Shown: one piece after another, positions 1-6,227 of the stretch
How the letters are laid out: every line of letters starts with the position of its first letter
Position numbering within the stretch: the stretch's first letter is position 1
Origin: Propionibacteriaceae bacterium
GTDB lineage: Bacteria > Actinomycetota > Actinomycetes > Propionibacteriales > Propionibacteriaceae
Assembly (NCBI GenBank): GCA_003153855.1
Contig: PMBM01000025.1
Location: forward strand, 12,221-24,681
DNA length: 12,461 nucleotides
Direction: 5' to 3'
Made by a program: the position numbers and the translations under genes
The notes under the pieces: generated by a model
Seen by the model: only the letters and a program-made list of their open reading frames with translations
What the model was told of the DNA's origin: nothing
Databases searched by the model: none

Positions 1-412
1 CGATCGCCTGGGCCGCGGCGTCGTACCCCATCTGCTCGGTCGGGACCGCATGGAAGTCCCCTCCCCGGCCCACGTCGTAGATGGCGGCGGCTGGGACGAG
101 CGGGATCACGTCGTGGGGCCCAGGCCCGGCGGCGTACCCGAGACCCACCTCCGCGAACCGTCGCGCCACGCCGTGCGCGGCGATGAGACCGTACGAGCTG
201 CCGCCGGTCAGCACGATCGCCTGCGGGGTGGGCGACGTGGCGCCCGGGTGGAGCGCGGCAACCTGGTGCGACGCCGGCGCCGCGCCGCGGATCACTGCCT
301 GAGCGACTGTGCCGCGTGGGGGGACCACGACGGTCAACCCGGTCAGCCACCCCTCGCCGACGCGCTCGACCTGGCCGACGCGGAAGCCCGGCACGTCGGT
401 GATCGAGCTCAT
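1..412 (-). CDS. P1 family (DmpA/NylC-like) peptidase, N-terminal part, cut by window edge
   Basis: The first 137 residues of a peptidase family S58 (P1) protein are present; the rest lies beyond base 1. Members are N-terminal nucleophile hydrolases that cleave themselves and then act as aminopeptidases, beta-peptidases or, as in NylC, on nylon oligomers. Family signatures seen are the opening ITDVPGFRVGQ (residues 4-14), GWLTGLTVVVPP (21-32), the strongly conserved LTGGSSYGL (68-76) and VPAAAIYDV (106-114). The self-cleavage site and nucleophile lie in the missing C-terminal half, so activity cannot be judged. The start codon overlaps the stop of the upstream phosphatase gene as ATGA (409-412), which fixes the start and implies translational coupling and co-transcription. 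The substrate is unknown; the family assignment is firm from the motifs. Confidence 0.85.
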   Translation of the reverse strand, partial: MSSITDVPGFRVGQVERVGEGWLTGLTVVVPPRGTVAQAVIRGAAPASHQVAALHPGATSPTPQAIVLTGGSSYGLIAAHGVARRFAEVGLGYAAGPGPHDVIPLVPAAAIYDVGRGGDFHAVPTEQMGYDAAAQAI

Positions 413-1194
413 GACGACTCCTCGGTCAGCTGCGCGACGAGGTTCTCGAAGGCGGACGGGGCCAGCCCGTGCTCCAGCAGGAACCCCGCGCTGCCGCCCC
501 ACGTGTCGTCGACGCCGGAGAGGACGTCGCGCATCACCGCTGCGGGGCTCTCGGTGAGCAGAGGGGCGATCTGGCGGAGGTCACGGCCGTGGAACTCCGC
601 CAGGCCCCGCAGCCTCGCCTCCCGCCATACGTCGTCGAACTGGTCCCGGGTCATGGCGTAGTCCGCGACCACCGCCTCACGCTCGACGCCGACAGCATCC
701 AGGACGAGGGCGACGGCGAGCCCCGTACGGTCCTTGCCGAGCGTGCAGTGCACCAGGGTGGCGCCCTCAGCGCCGGCGATCTCCGCGGCGACCTGGGCGA
801 ACGCCGCCCCCGACGACGTCAGCATGTGGCGGTACAGGCGCTCCAGGGTGAAGTTCTCCTCGACGAACGACGCCGCCGAGCCAGCGAAGATCGGGATCCG
901 TCGCGTCGGGAGACCAACGGCTGCGAACGGTGAGGGGATCTCCTGCTCCTCCTCGTCGTCACGCAGGTCTATGACGAGCGCGACGGTGTGGGCCGCGGCC
1001 AACGCGACTGCGGCGTCGGTGGAGACCGGCAGCTCCGAGCGCAGCAGCCGGAGCGACCTGGTGCGGCCGCCACGGCGTGTGGGATAGCCGCCGACGTCGC
1101 GGAGATTCCTGAACCCCGGCACGGAAAGAACACGAGGCTCGCTGGCCACGAACTGAGTCGATGGCTGTCGGAGATCGGTGTCGTGACTGGTCAT
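409..1194 (-). CDS. PtpB-like tyrosine-protein phosphatase
   Basis: A 261-residue cytoplasmic phosphatase of the PtpB / Y_phosphatase3 type, which removes phosphate from tyrosine and often also serine/threonine or phosphoinositides. The active-site loop is HCTLGKDRTG at residues 149-158, with Cys150 as nucleophile and Arg156 binding phosphate (Cys-x5-Arg). The Lys-Asp inside the loop is typical of this bacterial subfamily, as in mycobacterial PtpB. The N-terminal FRNLRDVGGY (28-37) is the usual opening of the family, and IDLRDDEE (75-82) fits the conserved strand before the loop. The frame stays open upstream to 1326, but ATG at 1194 is preferred because GAGGA lies just upstream and homologues begin shortly before the FRNLRD motif. 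The gene ends in a 4-bp overlap with the P1 peptidase gene, so the two are probably one operon. The physiological target is not inferable. Confidence 0.92.
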   Translation of the reverse strand: MTSHDTDLRQPSTQFVASEPRVLSVPGFRNLRDVGGYPTRRGGRTRSLRLLRSELPVSTDAAVALAAAHTVALVIDLRDDEEEQEIPSPFAAVGLPTRRIPIFAGSAASFVEENFTLERLYRHMLTSSGAAFAQVAAEIAGAEGATLVHCTLGKDRTGLAVALVLDAVGVEREAVVADYAMTRDQFDDVWREARLRGLAEFHGRDLRQIAPLLTESPAAVMRDVLSGVDDTWGGSAGFLLEHGLAPSAFENLVAQLTEESS

Positions 1195-1426
1195 GGGGTC
1201 CTCGGTTGACGTACGTATGGGGGCGAACGCTACTCGCGGCGTCGGGCTGGCGACGCCCCGGTCCCGAATTCGATGCACGTGCCGAACCGCCGCGGAGACC
1301 TTGATCCTTGGCTGCGTGACCGACACGCCCGACGACTCTTCGTACCTCGACCGCCTCGACAGCGACGAGTTCGCGCACCTGGAGGCTGAAGCCCGCGACC
1401 TCGGTCTGGAGGCCCACGTCAGCGTC
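1195..1426. other. Gap between phosphatase gene and YCII remnant, no clear gene
   Basis: No assignable gene. Both the minus frame continuing from the YCII remnant and a plus-strand frame (possible GTG start at 1315) are open here and are complementary to each other. Neither shows a recognised motif, and the plus frame lacks a Shine-Dalgarno site. The minus-strand GAGGA that serves the phosphatase start at 1194 lies at the left edge. Confidence 0.5.
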
Positions 1427-1549
1427 GAGGGCCCCGGCAGCCTCCATCTCCGCGATCATGGGCTTCGTAGCCCTGGACGCCTCGACCAGCTGCTCGACCG
1501 TGAGGTCAGGCACCCAGTCGTCGTTGAAAGCGATGAGGTACCCGGCCAT
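1427..1549 (-). pseudogene. YCII-like protein remnant (N-terminal about 41 residues)
   Basis: The minus-strand frame from ATG 1549 begins MAGYLIAFNDDWVPDLT, which resembles the start of small actinobacterial YCII-related proteins (dimeric alpha/beta folds related to YciI and DGPF-domain proteins). A strong Shine-Dalgarno GAGGAGGAG lies just upstream (1552-1560). Similarity stops near residue 41 (EMEAAGAL). The expected central and C-terminal motifs (a GGL-type strand, the conserved aspartates, the closing strand) are not seen in any minus frame. The same frame stays open to 959, deep inside the phosphatase gene, but that tail has no YCII character and looks like read-through of antisense sequence. 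I read this as a gene that lost its 3' part. The alternative is a divergent or fused small protein still being made, since start and RBS look intact. Confidence 0.45.
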
Positions 1550-1897
1550 GTCTCCTCCTCAACCAGGGTGGCCCCGTGGCCATCCTCCACCTGCTCTACG
1601 AACGGCAACAGGCCGATTCGACACAGACCGCCGAGATTCACCGTGCGGGGTGTCGAAGGATTCGTCCCGGTCGAGGTCGGCCAGGCGCGACGGACCTAGG
1701 TGGCCCAGCCGAGCTGCTCGCGGGTGAGCACGGCGGGGCCCAGCCAGTCGGTGACTAGGTGAGGCTGGGACGGGTATAGGCCAGTACTGGGTGCCCATGT
1801 GGAACGGGTGGCCGGCGGTCTCTCCTCGGTAGCGACGCGACGTCGGGGGCCGCGGCGCCGTCGTACTAACGCGACACCCACGTGAGGAGTCCACACC
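1550..1897. promoter_or_regulatory. Intergenic region between YCII remnant and transglutaminase gene
   Basis: A 348-bp divergent spacer. At its left end is the minus-strand GAGGAGGAG site for the YCII remnant; at its right end is GAGGAG (1884-1889), eight bases before the transglutaminase ATG. Promoters for both directions must lie here, but I see no convincing -35/-10 pair. On the minus strand a short frame ending at 1696 reads HLVTDWLGPAVLTREQLGW before its stop. This has the look of a protein C-terminus and might be a scrap of a lost gene, but I cannot match it to a family. Confidence 0.4.
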
Positions 1898-2716
1898 ATG
1901 CTGATCCGGCTCGGGTACGACATCGAACTCGGCGTGACAGGGCCGACCGCCCTGATCGCCCTGCTGCTCCTCCATCCGGATCGGGCGCCCGACCTGGTGG
2001 AGCCGGAGAACCTGACCGTCGAACCGCCCCTGCCGGCCGAGCTGTACGTCGACGACTTCGGCAACCGGTGCACGCGGATCCGGGTACCGGCCGACGTCGA
2101 TCGGGTCCGGCTGCGGAACCAGTTCGTAGTTCGACACTCGGGCCGTCCCGACCCGGTGGTGCCTGATGCGGTGCAGCATGCGGTGGCCGACCTGCCCACC
2201 GACGTGCTGACCTACCTGCTCCCGAGCCGCTACTGCGAGGTGGACAGCCCGCTCCTGCAGTACGCCTGGGACACCTTCGGCACGACCCCGTTGGGGTGGG
2301 CGCGGGTGCAGGCTGTGTGCGACTTCGTCCATGGACACCTCGCCTTCGACTACCAGAGCGCGTCGGTGGCTCGTACGGCCATGGGCGGCTTCACCGACGG
2401 GCTCGGTGTCTGCCGCGACTTCGCACACCTCGCGATCACGCTGTGCCGGTGCCTCAACATCCCGGCGCGCTACGTGACCGGTTACCTGGGCGACATCGGC
2501 GTCCCGCCAGATCCGAACCCGATGGACTTCAGCGCCTGGTTCGAGGTGTACCTGGGCGGCGCCTGGCACACGTTCGACGCCCGTCACAACACTCCGCGCA
2601 TCGGCCGCGCCCCGATCGCCCGTGGCCGGGACGCAGCGGACGTACCGATCACCATGGTCTTCGGCCCCAGCACGCTGCACCGGTTCGACGTCGTGACGGA
2701 CGAGCTGGCGGGCTGA
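1898..2716 (+). CDS. Transglutaminase-like family protein
   Basis: A 272-residue cytoplasmic protein (no signal peptide or membrane span) of the bacterial transglutaminase-like superfamily, a papain-like fold that acts on peptide or amide bonds. An N-terminal beta-rich part (1-90, opening LIRLGYDIEL) is followed by the catalytic core. GVCRDFAHLAITLCRCLNIPARYVTGYL is present around residues 170-197, with Cys172 as the predicted nucleophile. Next come MDFSAWFEVYLGG (209-221) and WHTFDARHNTPRIGR (223-237), where Asp227 fits the third triad member. Ser212 stands where many family members carry the catalytic His (HAWFEV), so the triad may be incomplete or rearranged. The closing segment RGRDAADVPITMVFG matches a known subgroup. 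The start at 1898 is supported by GAGGAG at 1884-1889. The gene stands alone between opposite-strand genes. The function in the cell is unknown. Confidence 0.9.
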   Translation: MLIRLGYDIELGVTGPTALIALLLLHPDRAPDLVEPENLTVEPPLPAELYVDDFGNRCTRIRVPADVDRVRLRNQFVVRHSGRPDPVVPDAVQHAVADLPTDVLTYLLPSRYCEVDSPLLQYAWDTFGTTPLGWARVQAVCDFVHGHLAFDYQSASVARTAMGGFTDGLGVCRDFAHLAITLCRCLNIPARYVTGYLGDIGVPPDPNPMDFSAWFEVYLGGAWHTFDARHNTPRIGRAPIARGRDAADVPITMVFGPSTLHRFDVVTDELAG

Positions 2717-2933
2717 GGAGACCGCTCACCGCCGGCCACTCACACGCAACGAGCCCTACGGTCCGAGACCGATGGGGACGTGGATCTTGCCAGCACTCCG
2801 GATCGGACAACCAGCTCCACCGACCGAACGAAGATCATGGCGCTCTCTCGTTCACGAAGCTGCTCACAGCGGCGGATGCGCCGCCCGCATGAGGTTCCTC
2901 AGGGCACAGGGGGAGCGCCGTGGATCACCGGAG
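2717..2933. other. Convergent spacer between transglutaminase and DinB genes
   Basis: A 217-bp gap between two convergent genes. I find no strong hairpin with a U-tract and no gene-like signature, although short frames are open on the plus strand as expected in GC-rich DNA. Confidence 0.4.
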
Positions 2934-3437
2934 CTACTCGCCCGTCGCGCCGTCGATCGTCTCGCGGAGAAGGTCTGCGTGGCCGTTGTGGCGGGCCCAT
3001 TCCTCGATCAGGTGCAGGTACAGCGTACGGATCGACCAGGACTCCCCGTACCGGTCGAAGGTGTGGTCGAGGCCGTACCGTGCGGCTACCGCGTCGGCCG
3101 CGGGCCACTCGTCGAGCAGCTGTTGGTAGTCCTGCGCGGCAAGGTCTGGGTCGAGCCGGTTCCACTCGTCGTCATCGAGGTAGAGGTTCGGGATGTCCTG
3201 ACCCGCGACGCGGTGGCGCCACCAGTGGCGTTCCACCTGCGCCATGTGACGCACGATGCCAAGCAGAGTCATGGTCGAGGTCGGGATCGCGCGCCTCACC
3301 AGCTGCTCGCCGGTCAGCCCCGCCACCTTCCACAGCAGGGTCTGTCGGTGCCAGGTGATGAACGCCTCGAGGGCCTGGCGCTCGGGCAGGTCGAGAGGGA
3401 AGTCCTCCCGGGTCACTTCAGGGGCTGTCCATGTCAT
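2934..3437 (-). CDS. DinB family protein (DUF664 type)
   Basis: A 167-residue four-helix-bundle protein of the DinB/YfiT-like metalloenzyme superfamily, DUF664 branch, common in actinomycetes. Related proteins include thiol-dependent S-transferases, but most are uncharacterised. The sequence shows the branch hallmarks in order: opening MTWTAPEVTR, WHRQTLLWKVAGLTGEQL (29-46), GIVRHMAQVERHWW (60-73) and LHLIEEWARHNGHADLLRE (141-159). His64, His150 and His153 are candidates for the metal-binding triad. It ends with the usual IDGATGE tail. ATG at 3437 is chosen over an in-frame ATG at 3464 because homologues start at MTWTAPE; neither start has a strong Shine-Dalgarno site. It lies downstream of the small membrane protein gene on the same strand with a 120-bp gap, so a separate promoter is possible. 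The substrate is unknown. Confidence 0.9.
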   Translation of the reverse strand: MTWTAPEVTREDFPLDLPERQALEAFITWHRQTLLWKVAGLTGEQLVRRAIPTSTMTLLGIVRHMAQVERHWWRHRVAGQDIPNLYLDDDEWNRLDPDLAAQDYQQLLDEWPAADAVAARYGLDHTFDRYGESWSIRTLYLHLIEEWARHNGHADLLRETIDGATGE

Positions 3438-3499
3438 GGCCCCATCGTCGCGTACGTCCCGCATGGCTCAACAGCCTCAACCCCGTCGGGAGCGCCGAA

Positions 3500-3547
3500 C
3501 TCACTCACGTCAGGCGTGAGCGGGAGCGGTTCCTGCTCAGCAGTGAG
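3500..3547 (-). terminator. Inverted repeats between small membrane protein and DinB genes (possible terminator)
   Basis: This gap holds a perfect 6-bp hairpin CTCACG-TCAGG-CGTGAG (3504-3520), an 11-bp CTGCT-C-AGCAG palindrome (3533-3543) and an outer CTCACT/AGTGAG pairing (3500-3505 with 3542-3547) that would compete with the first stem. No U-tract follows on the minus strand, but actinomycete terminators often lack one. It could end the transcript of the upstream small gene or serve as an operator for the DinB gene. Confidence 0.3.
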
Positions 3548-3557
3548 GCGTGTCGAG

Positions 3558-3791
3558 TCAGGAGCTGGGTGGCGTGGGGCCGGATGACTCTGCCTTGTCC
3601 GTCGTTCGGCGGCTCGCCCTCCACAGGAGGTAGGCGCCGACGACGGCGACGACAGGCCCGACGATGGCCCACAGGGTCACGCCCGACATCGCGCTCCCCC
3701 CGACCTTGCCGAGCCCCTGGAGTGTCCACAGGACGCCGACAAGTACGAGGACGAGTCCACCAACCAGCAGGATCACGCGTTGGGCCTTCAT
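3558..3791 (-). CDS. Small two-helix membrane protein
   Basis: A 77-residue protein that I recognise only as a small actinobacterial membrane protein of unknown function. It has two hydrophobic helices, about residues 5-27 (VILLVGGLVLVLVGVLW) and 38-58 (VTLWAIVGPVVAVVGAYLLW). They are joined by a short GLGKVGGSAMSG loop whose LWTLQGLG...GGS pattern recurs in such proteins. Positive charges (WRASRR) follow helix 2, so both ends are predicted to be cytoplasmic. The C-terminal tail is polar and rich in Pro and Ser. The start ATG is preceded directly by GAAGGG, an unusually close Shine-Dalgarno. It lies between the MFS gene (158-bp gap) and the DinB gene on the same strand; a functional link is not evident. 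Confidence 0.72.
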   Translation of the reverse strand: MKAQRVILLVGGLVLVLVGVLWTLQGLGKVGGSAMSGVTLWAIVGPVVAVVGAYLLWRASRRTTDKAESSGPTPPSS

Positions 3792-3949
3792 CCCTTCACG
3801 CTACAGACCCTCCCAAGAGCTGCTCGCTCTCTGCGATCGTCAGGGACGAGAGGCTGCTCGGCCGCGGGAGGACGAGCCCTTCCCACAGATCCTTGCCGGA
3901 CCCTGCCCCGCGCCGCTTACACGCTCTGCGGCGAGATCCTGCACTCGCC
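3792..3949. other. Spacer between MFS and small membrane protein genes
   Basis: A 158-bp same-strand gap. Only a weak GCCGC/GCGGC pairing near 3911-3931 is visible; no gene or clear terminator was found. Confidence 0.35.
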
Positions 3950-5413
3950 TCACGCTGCGACGTCGGCTCGTGGTCGGATGCGCAGGCTGTTGAGTGCCGC
4001 GAGCAGGAGCAGGAACGCCGCGATGCCGAGGCTGAGGCGCAACCCTTGGTCGATGGTGTCGGGGTTGGCGATGAGTGCTCCGAAGACGGCGATCGCCACG
4101 GCACCACCCACCTGACGGAACGTGTTGAAGACCGCACTTGCCGTACCTGCCTGACGTGCCGGTACGCCTTCGAGGACCACGCTGGTCACCGACGGCATGG
4201 CCAACGACCCGCCGGCGCCGATGGGGATGATGCAGATCGCCATGAGCCACGGGAGCCCGAGCGGTGCCGTGATCAGCATCGCGATGAGCCCGACGACCAT
4301 GGACAGCAGGCCTGCGACGACCGGGACGCGGGCACCGAAACGGTTGGTGACCACGCCGCTCGACAGGTTGCCGGCGATCGCGAAGAACGCCGAGGGGAGG
4401 AAGACCAGCCCAGCGTTCAGCGGGGAGAGGCCCAGATGCTGCTGGAGGTACAGGGCCACGACGAAGACGTTGCCGAAGTTGCCGACCATGAACGCGAAGC
4501 CGACGGGCAGCGCGAGCCGGAACCCGTGAGCGTGGAACAGGTCCAGCGGCATCATCGGGTGAGCGACCCGAGTCTGTACGACCACGAAACCGACGAGTGC
4601 GACCACGGCGATCGTCAGTGCGATCAGCGCCGGTCCTGAGCTGAAGCCGGCGTGCCCGCCCTCGATGAGTCCGTACACCAGGCCCGCCAGGCCGACCACA
4701 GCCAGCACCTGTCCGGCCCAGTCGAAGGGCTGCGGCCTCTTCGGTGACGCGGAGACAAAGGCGAGGAAGACGAGCATGGCGATCCCCACCGGGAGGTTGA
4801 TGGTGAACACCAGACGCCAGTCGTAGGACGTGAGCAGTCCGCCCACGGGCTGGGCGACGAGTCCGGCCACGGCGCCACCGACCGCCCACACGCCCAGCGC
4901 TCGTGCGCGGCGGCCGGGATCGGGGAAGCCCTCGCGCACCAGCGCCATCGACGCCGGCAGCATGATCGCCGCTCCCGCGCCCTGTGCGGCCCGCGCAACG
5001 ATGAGCAGGCCGGCGCTGGGGGCCAGTGCGCAGGCGACGGACGTCACTGTGAAGATCACGATGCCGAGACCGAGCGCGCGTTTGGCCCCGATCCGGTCGG
5101 AGAGGTTCCCCGCGAAGAGCAACAGGCACGCGAACAGGAGCGTGTACGCATCGATGATCCACTGCTGACCGGTCGTCCCGCCACCCAGGTCCGATCGGAT
5201 CCTCGCCAGGGCGACGTTGACGATCCCGATGTCGAGCGTGATCAGGAAGAACCCCATCGAGGCAATGGTGATGACGATCCGCGAGTGAGGGGCGTTCGGC
5301 AGGCCTTCCTCGGCGCCCAGATCCTCGTCGTCCAGGAGCCCCTCCATAGCCAGCGGGTCCACTCCCTCGCCGATCTCGGCTGCGGTATGAGGTTCGTGGT
5401 CGGTCGGTGCCAT
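3950..5413 (-). CDS. MFS transporter, DHA2 (14-TM drug:H+ antiporter) family
   Basis: A 487-residue inner-membrane exporter of the EmrB/QacA type, which expels drugs or other small amphiphiles in exchange for protons. Hydrophobic segments fit 14 helices. TM1 (about 46-69) carries the family Asp61 (LITLDIGIVNVAL). QQWIIDAYTLLF (83-94) is typical of DHA2 TM2. GNLSDRIGAKR (102-112) is motif A, and GVWAVGGAVAGLVAQPVGG (174-192) is the antiporter motif C. The frame is open upstream to 5677, but ATG 5413 is chosen because GAAGG precedes it and the upstream stretch is arginine- and proline-rich without family character. Before TM1 there is an unusually acidic 45-residue cytoplasmic tail (GLLDDEDLGAEEGL). 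No regulator gene adjoins it. The substrate cannot be read from sequence. Confidence 0.92.
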   Translation of the reverse strand: MAPTDHEPHTAAEIGEGVDPLAMEGLLDDEDLGAEEGLPNAPHSRIVITIASMGFFLITLDIGIVNVALARIRSDLGGGTTGQQWIIDAYTLLFACLLLFAGNLSDRIGAKRALGLGIVIFTVTSVACALAPSAGLLIVARAAQGAGAAIMLPASMALVREGFPDPGRRARALGVWAVGGAVAGLVAQPVGGLLTSYDWRLVFTINLPVGIAMLVFLAFVSASPKRPQPFDWAGQVLAVVGLAGLVYGLIEGGHAGFSSGPALIALTIAVVALVGFVVVQTRVAHPMMPLDLFHAHGFRLALPVGFAFMVGNFGNVFVVALYLQQHLGLSPLNAGLVFLPSAFFAIAGNLSSGVVTNRFGARVPVVAGLLSMVVGLIAMLITAPLGLPWLMAICIIPIGAGGSLAMPSVTSVVLEGVPARQAGTASAVFNTFRQVGGAVAIAVFGALIANPDTIDQGLRLSLGIAAFLLLLAALNSLRIRPRADVAA

Positions 5414-5524
5414 GGCCTTCACCCTAGGAGCGCCGCGGGCTGCGTAGGGTTCCGTGTCCGGGCTCGTCTCACCGCTGTCTTCGTCACCGGTTGGTCTGCG
5501 GCCTCGAGTGCGGCGCGGAGCCGA

Positions 5525-5566
5525 TCCCCAACACCCTGGCGAGAGTCGGGAGAGGCCTGTTGGGGA
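5525..5566. repeat. 9-bp perfect inverted repeat
   Basis: TCCCCAACA at 5525-5533 is complementary to TGTTGGGGA at 5558-5566, with a 24-nt spacer. It lies about 110 bp upstream of the MFS start and could be a regulator site or part of an MFS leader RNA. There is no T-run, so a terminator is unlikely. Confidence 0.4.
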
Positions 5567-5790
5567 ACCCCCGTTCGGTTCCGGCTGCTCGGCAGCTGGG
5601 CTGTCGACCAGCCGTGCGCTGAGCCACACGTCGCCCTGCTTTAGCCGAACCCCACGATCCCGTAGCCGAAGGAGCAATTCGTACCCTCATCGGCCTTTGC
5701 ATGCGGACTTGCCGTTCCCGCTCGGGACAACACAGTCCCTTGTCGCGCACGGAAGAAGCGGGATCTGCAACGCGGGGTGGAGGGGTGGGA

Positions 5791-5804
5791 CCAACTGGAG
5801 TTGG
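5791..5804. promoter_or_regulatory. 14-bp palindrome, possible operator
   Basis: CCAACTGGAGTTGG has 6-bp arms with a 2-bp centre. The size and symmetry fit a dimeric repressor site, but no neighbouring regulator gene supports this. Confidence 0.25.
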
Positions 5805-5932
5805 CTTCGCCGTCCGCACCTCTCGAAAGCACCGCTCACAAGGCGAGACAGTCACGGATACCTCACCGGTTTCGGGGTCGGCAAATCGCGATAGTCAACG
5901 GGCTTATGAGATTCGCGGCGCTCGGATACACA

Positions 5933-5975
5933 GGTCGTCAGGCGACCGGATCGAGATCGTCAGGCGGGTACCGCC
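5933..5975 (+). promoter_or_regulatory. Two tandem hairpins on a repeated 10-mer
   Basis: TCGTCAGGCG occurs at 5935-5944 and again at 5957-5966, 22 bp apart, that is about two helical turns. The first copy sits in the hairpin GGTCG-TCAGG-CGACC (5933-5947); the second leads into GGCGG-GTA-CCGCC (5963-5975). They end about 150 bp before the GTG start of the giant gene, so they may be paired protein-binding sites or structured 5' leader RNA. Confidence 0.35.
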
Positions 5976-6112
5976 CGACAGTACGGAGATGACTTTCATG
6001 AGTGGCCTCTTACCTCGCAAGAGTGCAAGACCGTGCTACGGCATAGTCAAAGTGCCTACTCACCCCAAGGCCGTCCCCCATTTGTGTCGACTGAGCCTTC
6101 CTCGGCATTCGT

Positions 6113-6118
6113 GGAGGA
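6113..6118 (+). promoter_or_regulatory. Shine-Dalgarno site that fixes the GTG start
   Basis: GGAGGA lies four bases before GTG 6123. The in-frame ATG at 6159 has no such site, and starting there would remove the arginine-rich n-region of the signal peptide. Confidence 0.75.
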
Positions 6119-6122
6119 TCAC

Positions 6123-6227
6123 GTGTACCACATCCAGTCGTCACGCCGCTGGCGCTTCATGACGCTCGCTACCTCGGTCGCAGTCCTGTGCGCTCTGGTG
6201 GTCGCTGCACCGGAAGCGGCTGCCGCC
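6123..6227 (+). other. Sec-type signal peptide
   Basis: Residues 1-35. The n-region carries three arginines (RRWR), the h-region is MTLATSVAVLCALVVAA, and the c-region EAAAA fits an A-x-A cleavage before GPS. Although RR is present, the twin-arginine consensus (S/T-RR-x-F-L-K) is not met, so Sec export is more likely. Confidence 0.8.

Larger units (their letters stand above)
5414..6122. promoter_or_regulatory. Long divergent non-coding region upstream of the giant surface protein
   Basis: A 709-bp spacer between the minus-strand MFS gene and the plus-strand surface protein gene. Short open frames occur, but none has a recognisable motif together with a good start. The half nearest the surface protein gene looks less GC-rich than the flanking genes, as expected for a promoter and 5' leader. 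It contains a 9-bp inverted repeat (5525-5533 with 5558-5566), a 14-bp palindrome (5791-5804) and two tandem hairpins on a repeated 10-mer (5933-5975). No canonical -35/-10 pair stands out and no riboswitch class could be matched. Confidence 0.55.

Noticed and set aside
1193..1699. Plus-strand frame with a protein-like stretch DEFAHLEAEARDLGLEAH
   Set aside because: It is exactly complementary to the minus frame with the YCII start and RBS, has no Shine-Dalgarno site, and loses protein character downstream. It is kept only as an uncertainty in the gap entry.
3840..5162. Second long minus-strand frame inside the MFS gene
   Set aside because: Its composition is Arg/Pro/Gly-rich without hydrophobic segments; the overlapping frame has fourteen helices and MFS motifs A and C.
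5414..6122. Riboswitch, including a c-di-AMP or c-di-GMP type, upstream of the surface protein
   Set aside because: Hairpins are present, but I could not match conserved core motifs of any known class by eye; a covariance-model search (Rfam) would settle it.
5989..6162. Possible small leader peptide (ATG ACT TTC ATG AGT) with GGAG directly before it
   Set aside because: The spacing of GGAG to ATG is too short, the frame runs into the signal-peptide region of the giant gene, and its sequence has no attenuator-like codon runs.
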